Shown here: in pieces, positions 25,422 through 37,834 of the stretch
Position numbering within the stretch: position 1 is the stretch's first letter
How the letters are laid out: each line of letters starts with the position of its first letter
DNA from: Epiperipatus broadwayi
Lineage: Eukaryota > Onychophora > Udeonychophora > Euonychophora > Peripatidae
NCBI GenBank assembly: GCA_028023455.1
Contig: JAQFVV010000318.1
Coordinates: 682,001-746,000 of the forward strand
Direction: 5' to 3'
Length of the DNA: 64,000 nt
Program-made: the position numbers and the translations under genes
The notes under the pieces: generated by a model
Seen by the model: only the letters and a program-made list of their open reading frames with translations
Told to the model about the DNA's origin: nothing
Database searches by the model: none

Positions 25422-25828
25422 GAAAAAGAAAAAAGGTATTTATAATTTTTTTTTTGTCTAAGATAATTCCAGATAATCTATTACTTAGGGGGGTAAACAA
25501 GAAATTCATTATAAAATTACTTGCATGGAAAAGCTATTGTATTTATTGTTTATATGTGCATAAAAATCGCTATCTTGTGTCGTGGTTTGTAAGGTCCCTC
25601 TATCGGCAAAATATGCTTGATTATTACGAATTTTAAAGCGCATTGAATATAGGCTAAAGCCTGATTAAAGTATTTACATAATGCATATAATGTATCTGAG
25701 AAAGAAAAAAGAAAATAAGTTACAATATATTTTTGAAGTTTATTATTAATAAACATTTTTAAAAAAAACATTTAAAGTATAAATAGTTTTAGCTAAATTT
25801 TAAAAAGTTAATTGGTGTATGATCTTCA

Positions 25829-25969
25829 ATGGTAATAGCCAGAAAGTTTGAAGTCCAAAGGCAGACTAATCAGCCCAAAGGTCGTTTTCAGTTAAGAACC
25901 ATCTTTACACAGATTACCATTGAAATGCCTTTGTTTCACTATTCTGATTATGGAATGCTTAATCCTTGA
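25829..25969 (+). CDS. Unrecognised 46-codon open frame, possible exon or decayed element
   Basis: ATG at 25829 to TGA at 25967, encoding MVIARKFEVQRQTNQPKGR and further residues. It lies in a patch of higher complexity (about 25820-26060) than its neighbours. No domain recognised and no clear splice sites. Kept only because composition differs from surrounding AT-rich DNA. Confidence 0.15.
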   Translation: MVIARKFEVQRQTNQPKGRFQLRTIFTQITIEMPLFHYSDYGMLNP

Positions 25970-26445
25970 TGAAAACATATTACTATGTGATCACATTAAT
26001 ATTGAAAGAAGGATCTCATCACCCAGCAATCTGCAAATAGACTATCAGTACTCTGAAAAGAAGTGAGTAGCTATTTTTTTAAATATAAATTATATAGATG
26101 ATTACCTGAGCTAAAGCAAAAATGGGAAGCTCAGGAAAGTAAAATTGAGACTCACGTTAGCAAGTTTAAAAACATGAAGATAATATAATTATTTATTTAT
26201 CGAATTACTTCGAGTAAATTAATTGCACTAAGAAACAAAATATAAATGAGATCTGTCTAAGTATAATTTTAAATCGTCAACCTTCATGTCTCTCTTTACT
26301 AACCTATTTCTAATTCAAAACTTTAACTGACTGCCAGATTATATCAGAACTGTTATTAATATATGAATCATTCACAAATATAACAAATAACATTATTATA
26401 AAGTGTATTAAGATTACGAATAAAATTTCAATTCATAAATCTATT

Positions 26446-26633
26446 GCATATATTTTAAACAGGCAAAAACTCTCCATATAGTAGTGACACCTTGTGCTAA
26501 CCAGAGTAATCAATGGATGCCAGAAGGCTTGTGCATAAAATCCCCATCTAGTGCCTACTCATCCAATATCCCCAGACTAGTTTCTGGCTTACGGCCTTCG
26601 TCAGTGATCATGTGATGTTTAGCGTATATTTTA
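26446..26633. mobile_element. Solo hammerhead mini-element, family 2, with imperfect target-site duplication
   Basis: About 164 bp (26458-26621) matches part of the family 2 unit at 32.3-33.2 kb. It is bounded by GCATATATTTTA (26446-26457) and GCGTATATTTTA (26622-26633), a 12-bp direct repeat with one mismatch. The right end joins the hammerhead directly to TGATCATGTGATGTT. In the long units that sequence lies at the other end and in the opposite sense, which suggests a template jump during insertion. Confidence 0.65.
26561..26610 (-). ncRNA. Hammerhead ribozyme motif, family 2 copy i (partial helix I)
   Basis: Minus strand: core CTGACGA (U7 changed to C, a position that tolerates change), helix II GGC/GCC, GAAA, self-complementary helix III ACTAGT, then the cleavage nucleotide C. 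The 5' strand of helix I is replaced by the inversion junction, leaving only about three pairs. Confidence 0.65.
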
Positions 26634-26951
26634 GTATTATTTTTTATGTATTTATAATATGGTTTAATCTTTTGAGAGCTGAATTAATGTTTATTTATAT
26701 ATACAGATATTAAAGACATCTCAAATAACATTTTTGAATGAGTAAACAAACTTTGAAAATACTAACTACAAATGATTCTTTCCTCTCTTTAATATTATTA
26801 TATCTCTATTCTTGTAGTATAATTTCAAAATAAAAATCCATTTCTAAATAAAGAATTATTACTGAAACTAAACTTTACTCACAAATGAAATGGAAAAAAT
26901 CCTACATTGAAGTAATAAATAATAAATTCAAAATGATGATTCATAGTTAAT

Positions 26952-26952
<1 letters not shown>

Positions 26953-27032
<80 letters not shown>
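26953..27032. repeat. Two (TA)n tracts separated by a short spacer
   Basis: TA alternation at about 26955-26989 and 26994-27032 around ATCT. The right tract ends in TTGTAACC, the complement of the GGTTACAA prefix seen on other tracts. Confidence 0.9.
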
Positions 27033-27036
<4 letters not shown>

Positions 27037-27480
27037 AACCGTAAATTCTTGATGGCCAGCTAATGGCCATCGAAGGCCCCTGTAGTTGGGCAGCCAAAAT
27101 TGTAACCATCCACTTGCCCCTCATCTACCTATCGTGTATGAACTCGTTGCGGCACTAAAATGTAACCGCAAATTGTGTGGTCCCAACTACATAACGTAAT
27201 ATCACCAAAACATAAGTGCACTAAGAATTGTAACCTTGATCACTGATCAACTCTCACTCAATTATTGTCAGCTATTAAAAGCTGTAACCAAAAAAACATA
27301 TCATGCTATCTATTTAATGCACCAAAGACCACAATCAACATCTGGAGCAACTTACCATAGACCAAACTAATGATCTAACATAAACTTTTATGATTCAATT
27401 TAATCGCAGCCAGGGTGTACCGCGAAGAACTATCATAGTAGTATTATAAAACACATTAAACAAATTTTAAGTGCAATGTT
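27033..27480. repeat. Unclassified G+C-richer repeat-like segment with a hairpin
   Basis: Begins with TTGTAACC after the TA tract and contains GATGGCC-AGCTAAT-GGCCATC (27051-27071), a 7-bp stem hairpin. TGTAACC recurs several times within 300 bp. Composition differs from the AT-rich flanks, suggesting an old mobile element. No open frame. Confidence 0.4.
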
Positions 27481-30400
27481 ATTATTTTCAAACCCTAATT
27501 TGCGATTTTTTATTGTATGAGACCCGATGGCCGACCATGTACAAGATGGCGTAATTTGTGGAACTATAGAAGATTATGAAATTTTAAACCATCTATATGA
27601 TTTCTAATACAAATGCTAGTCCAGGTAAAGCTTTGCAATAAATAAATATAAATACTTGGGTTCTTTTTTTTTTTATAGTTTACTATATTATTGAGACTCT
27701 TATTATACTGACAAATGACAATTTAAAAACGTTAAGTAAATATATTTAATCATATCATTATTTGGTAAATCTGTTCACAAGTTTAATAATTAATTTGTAT
27801 TTTATACTAGAATCAACTACGCAAAGCCACAATGATGGAAAAGGTAAATGGGATTTTATTGTACCTTACTCATCATAAACTACCAAAGACGAAAAGCATC
27901 CAAATGTTTTCTCAAAAAATATTTATAAACTCTTATATCATGTTGACGATAGTATGTACTTCAATGTATGCTCTTCAATGTATGCTCTATCCAAAGTTTA
28001 TGATTTCTGATGTTATGAATGACACATAGCAACGGCACAGTAAGTTTAATTATAAATCAACTTTTATTTACAAATTTATGAATAATAAGTAATTAATTCT
28101 AATGTTATAATTAAAGACATAAATAAACAAATAAAATAAATAAATGATAATTCCATTGACTTTCTTCAATAACATCTCATAGGTACAGTTTTAAAATCTA
28201 ATCATACCTTATTTCAATCTAATATAATGAATATTGAGGAGATTATACGAAATTCAGCATCAAACTCATGAAATATTTAACGTCATTTCCAGATTCAATA
28301 AATCCCTACCGTAAACTTATAATCATATAATAAATAATATTATGTCTGTAGGATTTAGCTATAATGTAATCATTAAATAAAGTGAAAATGTAAACTTACA
28401 TTCCGGTAAATAATAATCAACCAACAGTTAATTATCCTGAAGTAACTTGAATAGAGTGTCCTGCTACCATTTAATAATCTAACCGATAAATTATGCTTAC
28501 AAATGAAGAAGATGATTTAGCAAATTAACTAAAATACTTTGCCCAACTTATATCTGTGAAGCAAAACATATTCCTGTGGATGCATTCATCTACACGTAGG
28601 AATTAAATAATACTAAACGTTTTGTGTATTTAAACACCATCATAAAGTAATACGTATAATCACACAATTCCGCGGATTAACCACCAGCACAGGAATGTGT
28701 GTAAAATACAAAAATGGCAATTAAAATAATCTGCGGATTAACCACCAGCACAGATTAAAGCCCTTTAACATTCTAAAACAACATTATTATTTACTTCACA
28801 TTAAAGTGCAAAATCATCCTCCTCAGTTCTTCTGACTATTCAGAAGACACTAACACTTTAGCAAATGTGGGTTCTTGCATAATAAAATGTTACGCTAATC
28901 AGGACAACTAATGTACTACTTATCTTGCTTAAAGTAAACATGTGTAATATAATATAAGTAATATTGGCATAGGAATATAAATCTGGAAAGACTCACAAAA
29001 TATCTCACAAAGATTGATACATCTCATGAATTCATTTAGTACTTTTAAGCTTTTCCGCAAGCGCTATTCTCTTGAATAAATATTTTATTCAACCCCTATT
29101 AATTTAAACCTAACAAAATATAACTTATGAACTTCATATGCGAGTTCATATAACGATAAAATTAAATTAATGTATTATTCATTAAATATATAAAATTTAA
29201 CGGTGTGTGTGTGATAAAACTAAATGTAAAGCATTTTATAATTCAATACATGAATTTTAGCAGATGTGTGTATCACAAATTGGATTGTATAGCATTTTAT
29301 AACTCCTAATGTGATCCGTGGAATCCATGTACGATGTGTAGAACAGTAAATATACGAAGTAATAGCTATAATTATAGTCAAATTCCATACATGCAATTTT
29401 ATCCATTCGTATTAGTTATTATAATCACTATTAGATTAACGATTTTACGTGGCTACATAAACATGAAACAATTTCAAAACATGATACGCAGAATTTAAAT
29501 GACAATGTTTTTCATAAAATTATTAATCTCTACATTTCTCTATTAAAAGTGTTCCAAGTTTATCACATCCATGCAAGTATTTATTTATCCACGCGTTAAT
29601 CCAGGAATACTAATTACAGCAATTAATTTATTCATTTCAAACCGACGATACAATTATAAAATAGCTTTGATTAATTATTTGAAGAATGTTTATTATCCAA
29701 ATGTTAAACAAATTAACTAGCAAATATTACTGGCATTGTAAAGTTAAATATCAATCAATATTATATTTTATCAGAATTAAAAAACGGAAATATTAAAATA
29801 TTTTGATAACTTTAACGTTTTACTTTAACTTAAAATTCTTCTTTTTTAAAAAAAACAAATTTTCATATTCATAAAACTTCTGTAATTAAAATACTTATTT
29901 AATTTTTCCAAATTGTAGAATAATAAATATTTCAAAACATACCAACTTCTTGCAATTAATTCTTTTAAATTTAAACTGAGAAGCTCCAACATTTTAAAAA
30001 TGTAATATTGGAAATTATTACCGGTGATTCGATCCACTTGGCTAGCTGACTTGAACAGACTTTTAAATTTAGCAATTCATCTTATAATTGATTACCACTA
30101 TGTTATATTTACGTTTATAGCAAATTTTGTGGTAATCCGTTTACTTATTAACTATTTTAAAATAAGCTTATCAAATTTACACCATTTGCCTTTACCATTT
30201 TCTTTTCTTTCTCCCTCCAAAAGCAAACTATCAGACAATCTTTTCTTAAATTCGCGCTCTTTTCTTTTTTTTACATTGAGACGCATACGTAATTATTGTA
30301 TTTATTTTTTAATAATTAATTTTAATTGAATAAATGGTTTTTTAATTCAATGGAAATAATAATTTAAGATCATTTTAAACAAATAAAAATAAAGTATTAT

Positions 30401-32244
30401 TTTTAATACTATTTTACCAAATTTTAATGTGTTGTCAAATTTTTAAAAAGTTAAACGTTTTGATATGAGTTAGTATATGGGAAGAAGCAAACTTAAATTT
30501 ATTAAAATAATATAAGAAAGTAATCTTTTCAAAGTGCAGCTCAAGCCAATCAAATCACCAAAAGAAGAAAGAGAAATTTTTATACTAGTTACATCAATTA
30601 ATATATTTTATACTAAAATATATGGTTACAATATATATTGATAATTAAAGATCTTGCATCATATGTAATAATTTTGTTAATGAAGAAGTTAGGAGATTGA
30701 ACCATAAAATCTAAATCATTCTATTTCAATGTATAGTAATAATTTTATATAAATTTATAGTAAGATGAATAAATATGTAAAGTGAATAATAAAGAATTGA
30801 GAATGTTGACAGAATGTAACAATTATTTAAAACGCATTCCTATATATGCAAACATGATTAAATATATATATATTTTTAAATTTTATAAAATAAATATCTA
30901 AGTAATTGGAATGCTTCTTGTTAGTGATTTATATAGAATATGAAAACTGTGATGTACATGTATATTGTATACTAAGAATAAGCGGAATTCATTAAAATTT
31001 AAAGATTTAAGCATAATAATCTTGCCAATGATTATGTTACACATTATTATGTCAAGATTATTTATGTAGATATAAAGTTTCTGCTCAAAATTTAAAATAC
31101 TATTACTCATTTCCAACCCTACTTTATTGATAATTTTCTATACATTATAGAAATACCTGGGGTAAAATAATTTATTTACCATGTATTTTGTATTGATATA
31201 ATGGTTTTTTTCTTCTAAATTTAATAATCTTTAAATATACATGGATAATGGACCAGCTTATCAGGAGATGGTGATCACAGGTTAAGTTATACCTGCCTAC
31301 TCTTTTATATAATATGTTTATCTCTATGGATAAGTGATTGAATTATTGATTGATGTTGAATTATATGCTACCCCCCCCCAAAATTAAACAAAACAAATCA
31401 ATCAAAATAAAACATTAAAATTTGTAAATTTAATAGATTTTACAATATGCAAGCAGCCATTTATTGTCTTTGAGCACCACAAATAATCATATTTAAAAAA
31501 ATAAAAATAATTTTTTTTTAGAATATGCCAGCAGTCATTTTTACATCTTGGAGAACTACATGTAAACAAGTTTATTAATAAAATTTCTATGGGTTATATT
31601 CAAAGCACATACATTTTATTCTTTCTTTATTATCCTTTCCAAATTTTATATGCAGTATTTCACTTAATATAATGTTTTTTTAGTTTAACACTAAAAAAAT
31701 AAAATAAAAATTTAAGAACATATTTAAAATTGATATTGACTTAAAAACATCAAAACAATTAAAGAGATTATTTTCTTCATAACAAAACTATTATTACATT
31801 TTTATAATAATAACAAGTTATTAAAAAAAAAGAATTTTGTCCACAGTGTATTTAGCTGTGATGAAAGTCAGATATTTTATTATTAAAAAAATTACAATAC
31901 AATAAGTCTTTTTTCTTATTTTTTCAGTGAGTAAATAAATGAGCACATATTCAGTAAAATTTAATAAAATATATGAAAATGTAGTCACAATTTATTGTTA
32001 ATAACTATTTTATTATTTTTTTAAAAAATTGAATGTACTATAAAACTGTGTGCATGTTAAAAAGTATTGTACACTTGCAGTTCAATTTATTGTACTCTAA
32101 TCTAATGTTTGCCTGAAGGTTTGTGATGACAGCATTTTAGTTGTATTTATATGTTGTACTATTTTTATCATCTAACATTAAATATTGAATTCTCTAAAAA
32201 AAAATTTAAACTAATTAAATTTTCCATTTGCATTCAACTGTTAG
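27480..32244. other. AT-rich stretch without a recognisable gene
   Basis: Open frames at 27832-28029, 29846-30037 (minus), 30024-30329 and 30898-31116 (minus) show no domain I recognise. The last exon or exons of the Rab24-like gene are expected on the minus strand below 35.1 kb but I could not identify one here. Confidence 0.4.
28672..28753 (+). repeat. Short direct repeat 61 bp apart
   Basis: GCGGATTAACCACCAGCACA at 28672 recurs exactly at 28733. The patch is relatively G+C-rich. Function unknown. Confidence 0.85.
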
Positions 32245-32257
32245 TAATAGCACACAA
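32245..32257 (+). repeat. Left 13-bp direct repeat (probable target-site duplication) of the family 2 array
   Basis: TAATAGCACACAA, repeated exactly and in the same orientation at 33269-33281. Confidence 0.75.
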
Positions 32258-32365
32258 TTCAAAACAAAGCAAAACTCTCCATATAGTAGTGCCATCTTGT
32301 GCTAACAAGAGCAATCAATGGATGCCAGAAGGATTGTGCATAAAATCCCTATCTAGTGCCTACTC

Positions 32366-32424
32366 ATCCAATATCCCCAGACTAGTTTCTGGCTTGTGGC
32401 CTTCATCAGTGAGGAGCCTTGGAT
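32366..32424 (-). ncRNA. Type I hammerhead ribozyme motif, family 2 copy j
   Basis: Minus strand: helix I TCCTCA/TGGGGA, then internal loop, then ATCCAA/TTGGAT; core CTGATGA; helix II GGC/GCC with loop CACAA; GAAA; self-complementary helix III ACTAGT; cleavage nucleotide C (site GTC). All invariant core bases are present. An A-A contact occupies the base of helix II. Confidence 0.9.
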
Positions 32425-32578
32425 CTGAGAGCACTGCACCTAGATCTTAGGATCTAATGCAACCCTCCAGCACCCACCTTTTAACTCTATTTAACTACAA
32501 AACTATGAGAATGAAATTGAAAACACAATTAATATTTTCAATCCAAGCTCAATAGCTTATATAGTCATATGCTCTCAG

Positions 32579-32637
32579 ATCCAAGGCTCCTCACCGATGA
32601 AGGCCACAAGCCAGAAACTAGTCTGGGGATATTGGAT
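32579..32637 (+). ncRNA. Degenerate hammerhead motif, family 2 copy k
   Basis: Same helices as copy j but the core reads CCGATGA, replacing the invariant U4. Predicted inactive. Confidence 0.8.
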
Positions 32638-33043
32638 GAGTAGGCACTAGATAGGGATTTTATGCACAAGCCTTTTGGCATCCATTGATTGCTCTTGTTA
32701 GCACAAGATGGTACTACTATATGGAGAGTTTTGCTTTGTTTTGAATTGTTTAATAACAATTATGTGCTAGTATGAGATAGTGATCATGTGATGTTCAGTG
32801 GTTTAATACCAATCCTGCCTAATAGGATAGTGGTGGCTATGGTTGTTAAAGAGCCAAAGACACCAAAATGTATGGGTGCTGAATTGAGTTCAGACCCATA
32901 TGACTATATAAGCTATTGAGCTTGGATTGAAAATATTAATTGTGTTTTCAATTTCATTCTCATAGTTTTGCAGTTAAATAGAGTTAAAAGGTGGGTGCTG
33001 GAGGGTTGCATTAGATCCTAAGATCTAGGTGCAGTGATCTCAG

Positions 33044-33102
33044 ATCCAAGGCTCCTCACTGATGAAGGCCACAAGCCAGAAACTAGTCTGGGGATATTGG
33101 AT
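33044..33102 (+). ncRNA. Type I hammerhead ribozyme motif, family 2 copy l
   Basis: Intact core CTGATGA...GAAA with helix I of 6 + 6 pairs (TCCTCA/TGGGGA and ATCCAA/TTGGAT) around a GGC/TA internal loop, of the kind that makes tertiary contacts in natural type I hammerheads. Cleavage predicted after the C of TAGTC at about 33088. Confidence 0.9.
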
Positions 33103-33268
33103 GAGTAGGCACTAGATAGGTATTTTATGCACAAGCCTTCTGGCATCCATTGATTGCTCTTGTTAGCACAAGATGGCACTACTATATGGAGAGTTTTGCT
33201 TTGTTTTGAATTGTTTAATAACAATTATGTGCTAGTATGAGATAGTGATCATGTGATGTTCACTGGTT

Positions 33269-33281
33269 TAATAGCACACAA
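33269..33281 (+). repeat. Right 13-bp direct repeat (probable target-site duplication)
   Basis: Exact copy of 32245-32257 at the right edge of the family 2 array. Confidence 0.75.
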
Positions 33282-33334
33282 GTTAGTATATAATCAACAT
33301 TTTGAATAGTATTATTTTCATTTTTTCTACATAT

Positions 33335-33560
33335 TTTTCTGGCCTGACCAGTGACAGCATCAGCATGGGAATCAAACCTGGACCTTTAGATTTTGAATAT
33401 TGAATTTTAAAATAACACTCTAGCCAACTGAGTCGTTCTATCAAAGGCAATTGGTTAAAGTGTTACCTTAAATTTCAATATTCAAGAATCTAAAAGTTTA
33501 GGTTTGATTTCCATATTAGTACTATCACTGGTCAGGTCAGCATAACATAAAAAGTGAAAA
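33335..33560. mobile_element. Head-to-head pair of tRNA-derived SINE copies
   Basis: The minus-strand copy (about 33340-33436) has an A-box-like CTCAGTTGGCTAGAGTG and a B-box-like GGTTTGATTCCC, followed by a tail containing CACTGGTCAGGCCAG and A-rich sequence. The plus-strand copy (about 33437-33550) has the same order of blocks (CAATTGGTTAAAGTG, GGTTTGATTTCC, CACTGGTCAGG). The two form an imperfect inverted repeat of about 100 bp per arm. Anticodon regions are degenerate, so these are SINEs and not tRNA genes. Confidence 0.65.
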
Positions 33561-35122
33561 AATAATACCACAAGAAATGTTGAATACATACTAACCAGTA
33601 TGCTATTACTAACAGTTGAATATAATTGGAAAGTTCAAATAAAGTTTTCTTTTTTTCTAAAGACATTTAATACTTAAGGAATAGTTCAATATATAAACTC
33701 AGTTATTCTAAACTAAGTTTATCAATGTGCAATGTATGATGACATGGATCAAAATTTAGCAGATATTGCAGCTCCACTATATATTATTATTGCTAATGAT
33801 AAAACTTAATGTATTGTTATGCATAACATATTAGTATTTTAAGAAACTAACATACATAGTTTCAACTTTGTGCATAATAAATTATTGATTTCAATCCCTT
33901 TCTAGAGATCTAAGTCATGTTTAAATATGTATAAATTTATTAATAAATCATGTGATATTGGACACATTCACATCCAGTTGAATATTCAGAAATGATATTC
34001 ATTATTATGAAGGATTAAAAAAACTAATAAAACAACCTTCATATTAAATATAAATTAGACTCATCCTTAAGAATGAAACACATATAGGTGTTAAATATGA
34101 AACTATTATAGTAGGACAGAGAAAGATTTAGTCATCTTAATGTGGTAGTTTTTAATATTTTAATGTGAAATTTAAAAACAACATTCTGCAATTCCTGGTA
34201 ATGAATAATTAATCAATCATTTAAACACTCATTTTCATTTTGTTAGTATATTTTACAAATGAGATAATTGAGCTGTATCTCCAATTTTGTAAGTTAAGGA
34301 AGACATATGTTGCTTGATTTATTTGTTAACAAGTACTAATCTTGTTTAGTATTAGAATTTAAAGATATTACTCTGTGTTGGAAATTCACAAAAGAATCTT
34401 ATGTTTTTTCTTGACCTAATCACCTTGAAAATGTGTATATTCATAGTTATGGAAAGTGTTATGAAGGATTAGTACATCTTCCAGGTAAATTTCATACTAT
34501 TATATAATATATCACATAAGATCTAAAATATTAACCCAGAGTATTACTTGATGGTAGGTTCAGTTACCAATAGCTGCTTAGCTGATCATTACATTATGTA
34601 TTGCTCTCTGTATAACTGAATCCAATGCTAATTATAATTAATTTTAATTTATTGTTCTTAAAAATCATGTCTGCCAAATGTAACAACTATAGAAATGGAA
34701 GTTGATCATGTAACCAGTTTATAATGGGCTTTATATTTTCAGTTCCAATATGTTGCTGTGATTCTGATACATGGTACTGAAAGCATTTGGCAAAATAGTA
34801 TTAGTGTTTAATATTTTTTGAATTTTTTTTATTCTGGTTATGTACAATAATTTACATTTGCAAATCATGATTTGAAATCTGACCTAATTTGAATCTAATA
34901 GTAAAAGTGAATGATTATTGCTAAATTTAATGACATTGGAAATATTAAAAAAAAGCTAAAAGCAAAATTAGTTATACAAAGAGATTATTTGGAAATATAT
35001 ATCCTCAAAATCTATATACAAAATATACAAAGTGTGATATATTATCTTCTATAGTAATTTATAAATAAAGCACAAAAAATATAAATTTATTGCATAGTAA
35101 ATTTATATAAATGTAAATTTAC
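33561..35122. other. AT-rich intronic or intergenic stretch
   Basis: Directly downstream, on the minus strand, of the Rab24-like exon at 35123. No further exon could be recognised. Confidence 0.4.
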
Positions 35123-35216
35123 CTGCAGCTAATTGAGGTATAAAATTATTTTCAATTCTAGCAGCCCGGCTTGCACCAATATCCTTTTTTGTACCACAGA
35201 AGTAAATTTGACATTT
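35123..35216 (-). CDS. RAB24: Rab24-like small GTPase, exon with the guanine-specificity motif
   Basis: Rab24 is an atypical Rab GTPase linked to late autophagy and vesicle traffic. This 94-nt minus-strand exon encodes KCQIYFCGTKKDIGASRAAR and eleven more residues. CGTKKD is the TKxD form of the NKxD motif that selects guanine, and C-Q-I-Y-x-C-G-T-K-x-D is characteristic of Rab24. The acceptor is TATATAG before AAATGT and the donor is GTAAAT after GCTGCAG. It starts in phase 0, exactly continuing the exon at 59351-59497, and ends in phase 1. In ordinary Rab proteins the SAK-type G5 motif should come within about 20 residues, in the next exon, which I did not find. The exon stands out from the surrounding DNA in complexity. 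Confidence 0.8.
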
Positions 35217-37780
35217 CTATATATATATATTATTAAACATATGTACATATACAGATGTATACATATAAGCATATAATATTCATATTACACATTTATACAT
35301 ATAAGTAGATAATGTTTTTCCACACAATAGAAATAAAGAATGATATTCTTATAATCTAAATAAGGAAAAATTTGAAATTTCTCTCATTATTTATTTTTTT
35401 AGTTATTTATTTAATAAGGTGAATATTTATTTAACAACAACAAAAAAAAATTGAATAGTTTTTAAAACTATTCCTTCTACATTCATGGGGCCTTTATATA
35501 ATAATTTTCCATAATAATCATCATTAATTTGTAATAATTATTTTAATTAACAATCAATTGTCAGAAGTGATCTTTAAAAAAAATTCAATTTTTTTTAAAA
35601 TGTCCATCATTTATTAAAAATCTGGCAATTTTGTAAAACATCATAGGACACTAATATTATCAAAGCAATGCTTTTTTCTTAAAGTGAAATGACAATATTT
35701 ACCCAAAGATAAGAAGGGACTGTAAAAGATTTATTTATTATGTAATTTTAAAAAAATTTAGAAGATTTACAATGATAAAGTTTAATTATCATAAATAGAA
35801 AATGGTGCTTCCTCGCCTGATTTTTATGTAACAGGAACAGGAAACACTTTCATTATAAATAGTAAATAATCTCCACCAAAAATAATATATATATGTATCA
35901 ATTTCATTCAGCATATAATTAAAAATATACTTTCATTGTATTGAAAAATTTGTACATTAAGCAAAAAAAAAAACAGTTTTAATTAATAGTCTCATATTAA
36001 ATTACATTTTTTAAATTTAATTCGAATATATTTTTTTTAAAAAACTGGTGAACGGTTCATTTTTAAAATGTTTTTTTTTTTAACTGCAGTAAAAAAAATT
36101 GAAGCATATTTGATTAGGTAATTAGAAAAACAACAATAAGAGAAACCCATTGATAATTTAACGTAAGATTCACCAAAACTAGAATTTGAAATGTAGGTTA
36201 CATTAATATTTTTTGTATGCTTTATTTTAATTTTATTAATCATAAATCAATGGAATATTATTCTTATTTAATGTAATAAATTCAAATTATGGCTGTAAGA
36301 TGTGAAATTATCAGATTTAAAAAAAACTCACAGCAACTGATATATATTCATTATACACTATATTTGCACACAGACTAATAATATTTGCTAATTAATAATA
36401 TGCTTAAAAAATGTTATAACTTTTTTTTATATAATTTTTGTATTGGATTTCTAACTATTATATATTTTGAATCAGTGTAACAATTTAAATATTTTTCCAT
36501 ACAAAACTACTGTATTTATTATATATATAATATTCATAATTTACAAAGTACTTTGGGGAACCAATTTAGATTGTTGTCTGGAGTAAAAGCTAAATAAAAC
36601 TTTAATTCCATATATTGATAGTATTTATTTATTTTACATCAATTTATAATTTGTAGTTTGTAATAAAAATTTTTGATGAGTATTTGGCAAAAATGATAGG
36701 CTAAAAGTTTCTGAATTGAAGCCTAGTGTATGGAAACTATCCATATTTAATATTTTTTATTATAATAATTCATTTAAATTTATTAAATAAAATTAAATGT
36801 TTCTGTTTTATTTTGAAGAATTCAATGTTTAATATTTTGATACTTGAATATCAATATAAAATCACAATCAAAATACTTAATTGTAAAGCTAATGAAATTG
36901 TTGTTTGTCAGAGAAATCCTATAACATTTGCATCATTTTTTATTATATTGAAATTAACTAATAATTTCAATTTAATTTTTATTTATTATACTATACCGAG
37001 ACAAAGTCGGTATATGTAAACACACACACACTCAAGCAATGTAAAATACTCTATTTTATATTCTTACAACTTACGATAAAAAATAGATATAGTTTTCTTT
37101 CCATACTTTCTAAAATACACTTGTAAAATAAAATATTAATATGTCTAATTAAATAGTTTAAGGCTTTAACATAATTTACTAAAATAATATTCTCTAAAAT
37201 GAAAAAATAATATGCCATTATAAATATCAATAAATAATTTATACTTGTATATGCCGCGGGGGTAACTAAAAAGGGATATTTTAAATTATAATTGTAGTAA
37301 AAGTAAAAGCTTATAGAAATGATTTTGAGAAAGATTAAATGCTCGACTTTTAGCTAATGTAAATTATATTGTTCTCGTAAGACACGCACACACGTATGCA
37401 TCCAAGGTGTGAATGAATATAAGTTTGTTAACTGAGATTGCAATATGAGATTGCCTAAACATAAGATTGCCTCAAGCACATGGATTGAGTAGGACACGGA
37501 CCCCAACGACAACTCTAAGAACATGGAACTCTGGGGGGAGATTCGATCCTCAGATAAGATCCAACCCATATAAATATCAAGCAAAATCTAAAGATGTCAG
37601 TTAAAATTGTTAAATTGTCAATTTTTTCAGATTTTCAAATTTCTTTTTTATTCAAATTTCCTTTCAATTCAAGTCAAAATTCAATTTAATTCAAAGTAAA
37701 AATTTCATTCATAAAAAGAATCTTTTTTATTTTGTTTGTGCTATCCGTATTCAAGATGATCGCTGTGAAATTAATATTTA

Positions 37781-37834
37781 GAGCGTCGATTGTCATGAGG
37801 GGCTAGGAAACCCTTCAGTGATTGATCGACGCTC
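37781..37834 (+). repeat. Stable hairpin within the LTR
   Basis: GAGCGTCGAT (37781-37790) pairs with ATCGACGCTC (37825-37834). An inner TCA..GAGGGG/CCCTTC..TGA arm extends the stem. Repeated at the matching place in the 3' LTR (about 42427-42480). Strong G+C pairing in otherwise AT-rich DNA suggests an RNA structure in the U3/R/U5 region, perhaps for packaging, polyadenylation or export. Confidence 0.8.

Larger units (their letters stand above)
32258..33268. mobile_element. Retrozyme-like inverted array of hammerhead units (family 2)
   Basis: One partial unit in minus orientation (32258-32570) faces about one and a half units in plus orientation (32571-33268). The period between equivalent points in the two plus units is 465 bp (32581 to 33046). 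Every unit carries a hammerhead motif. The sequence is unrelated to family 1, but the layout (inverted multimer, unit near 470 bp, type I hammerhead, 13-bp target duplication) is the same. Recurrent 64-99-codon frames through the hammerhead region are by-products of the repeat. Confidence 0.85.

Noticed and set aside
23175-25636. Repeated open frames of 75-116 codons in the hammerhead array
   Set aside because: They recur only because the 472-bp unit recurs. They overlap the ribozyme, have no domain, and are broken in other units.
32151-33224. Open frames of 64-99 codons through the family 2 units
   Set aside because: They run through the hammerhead in the antisense direction and exist only as part of the repeat.
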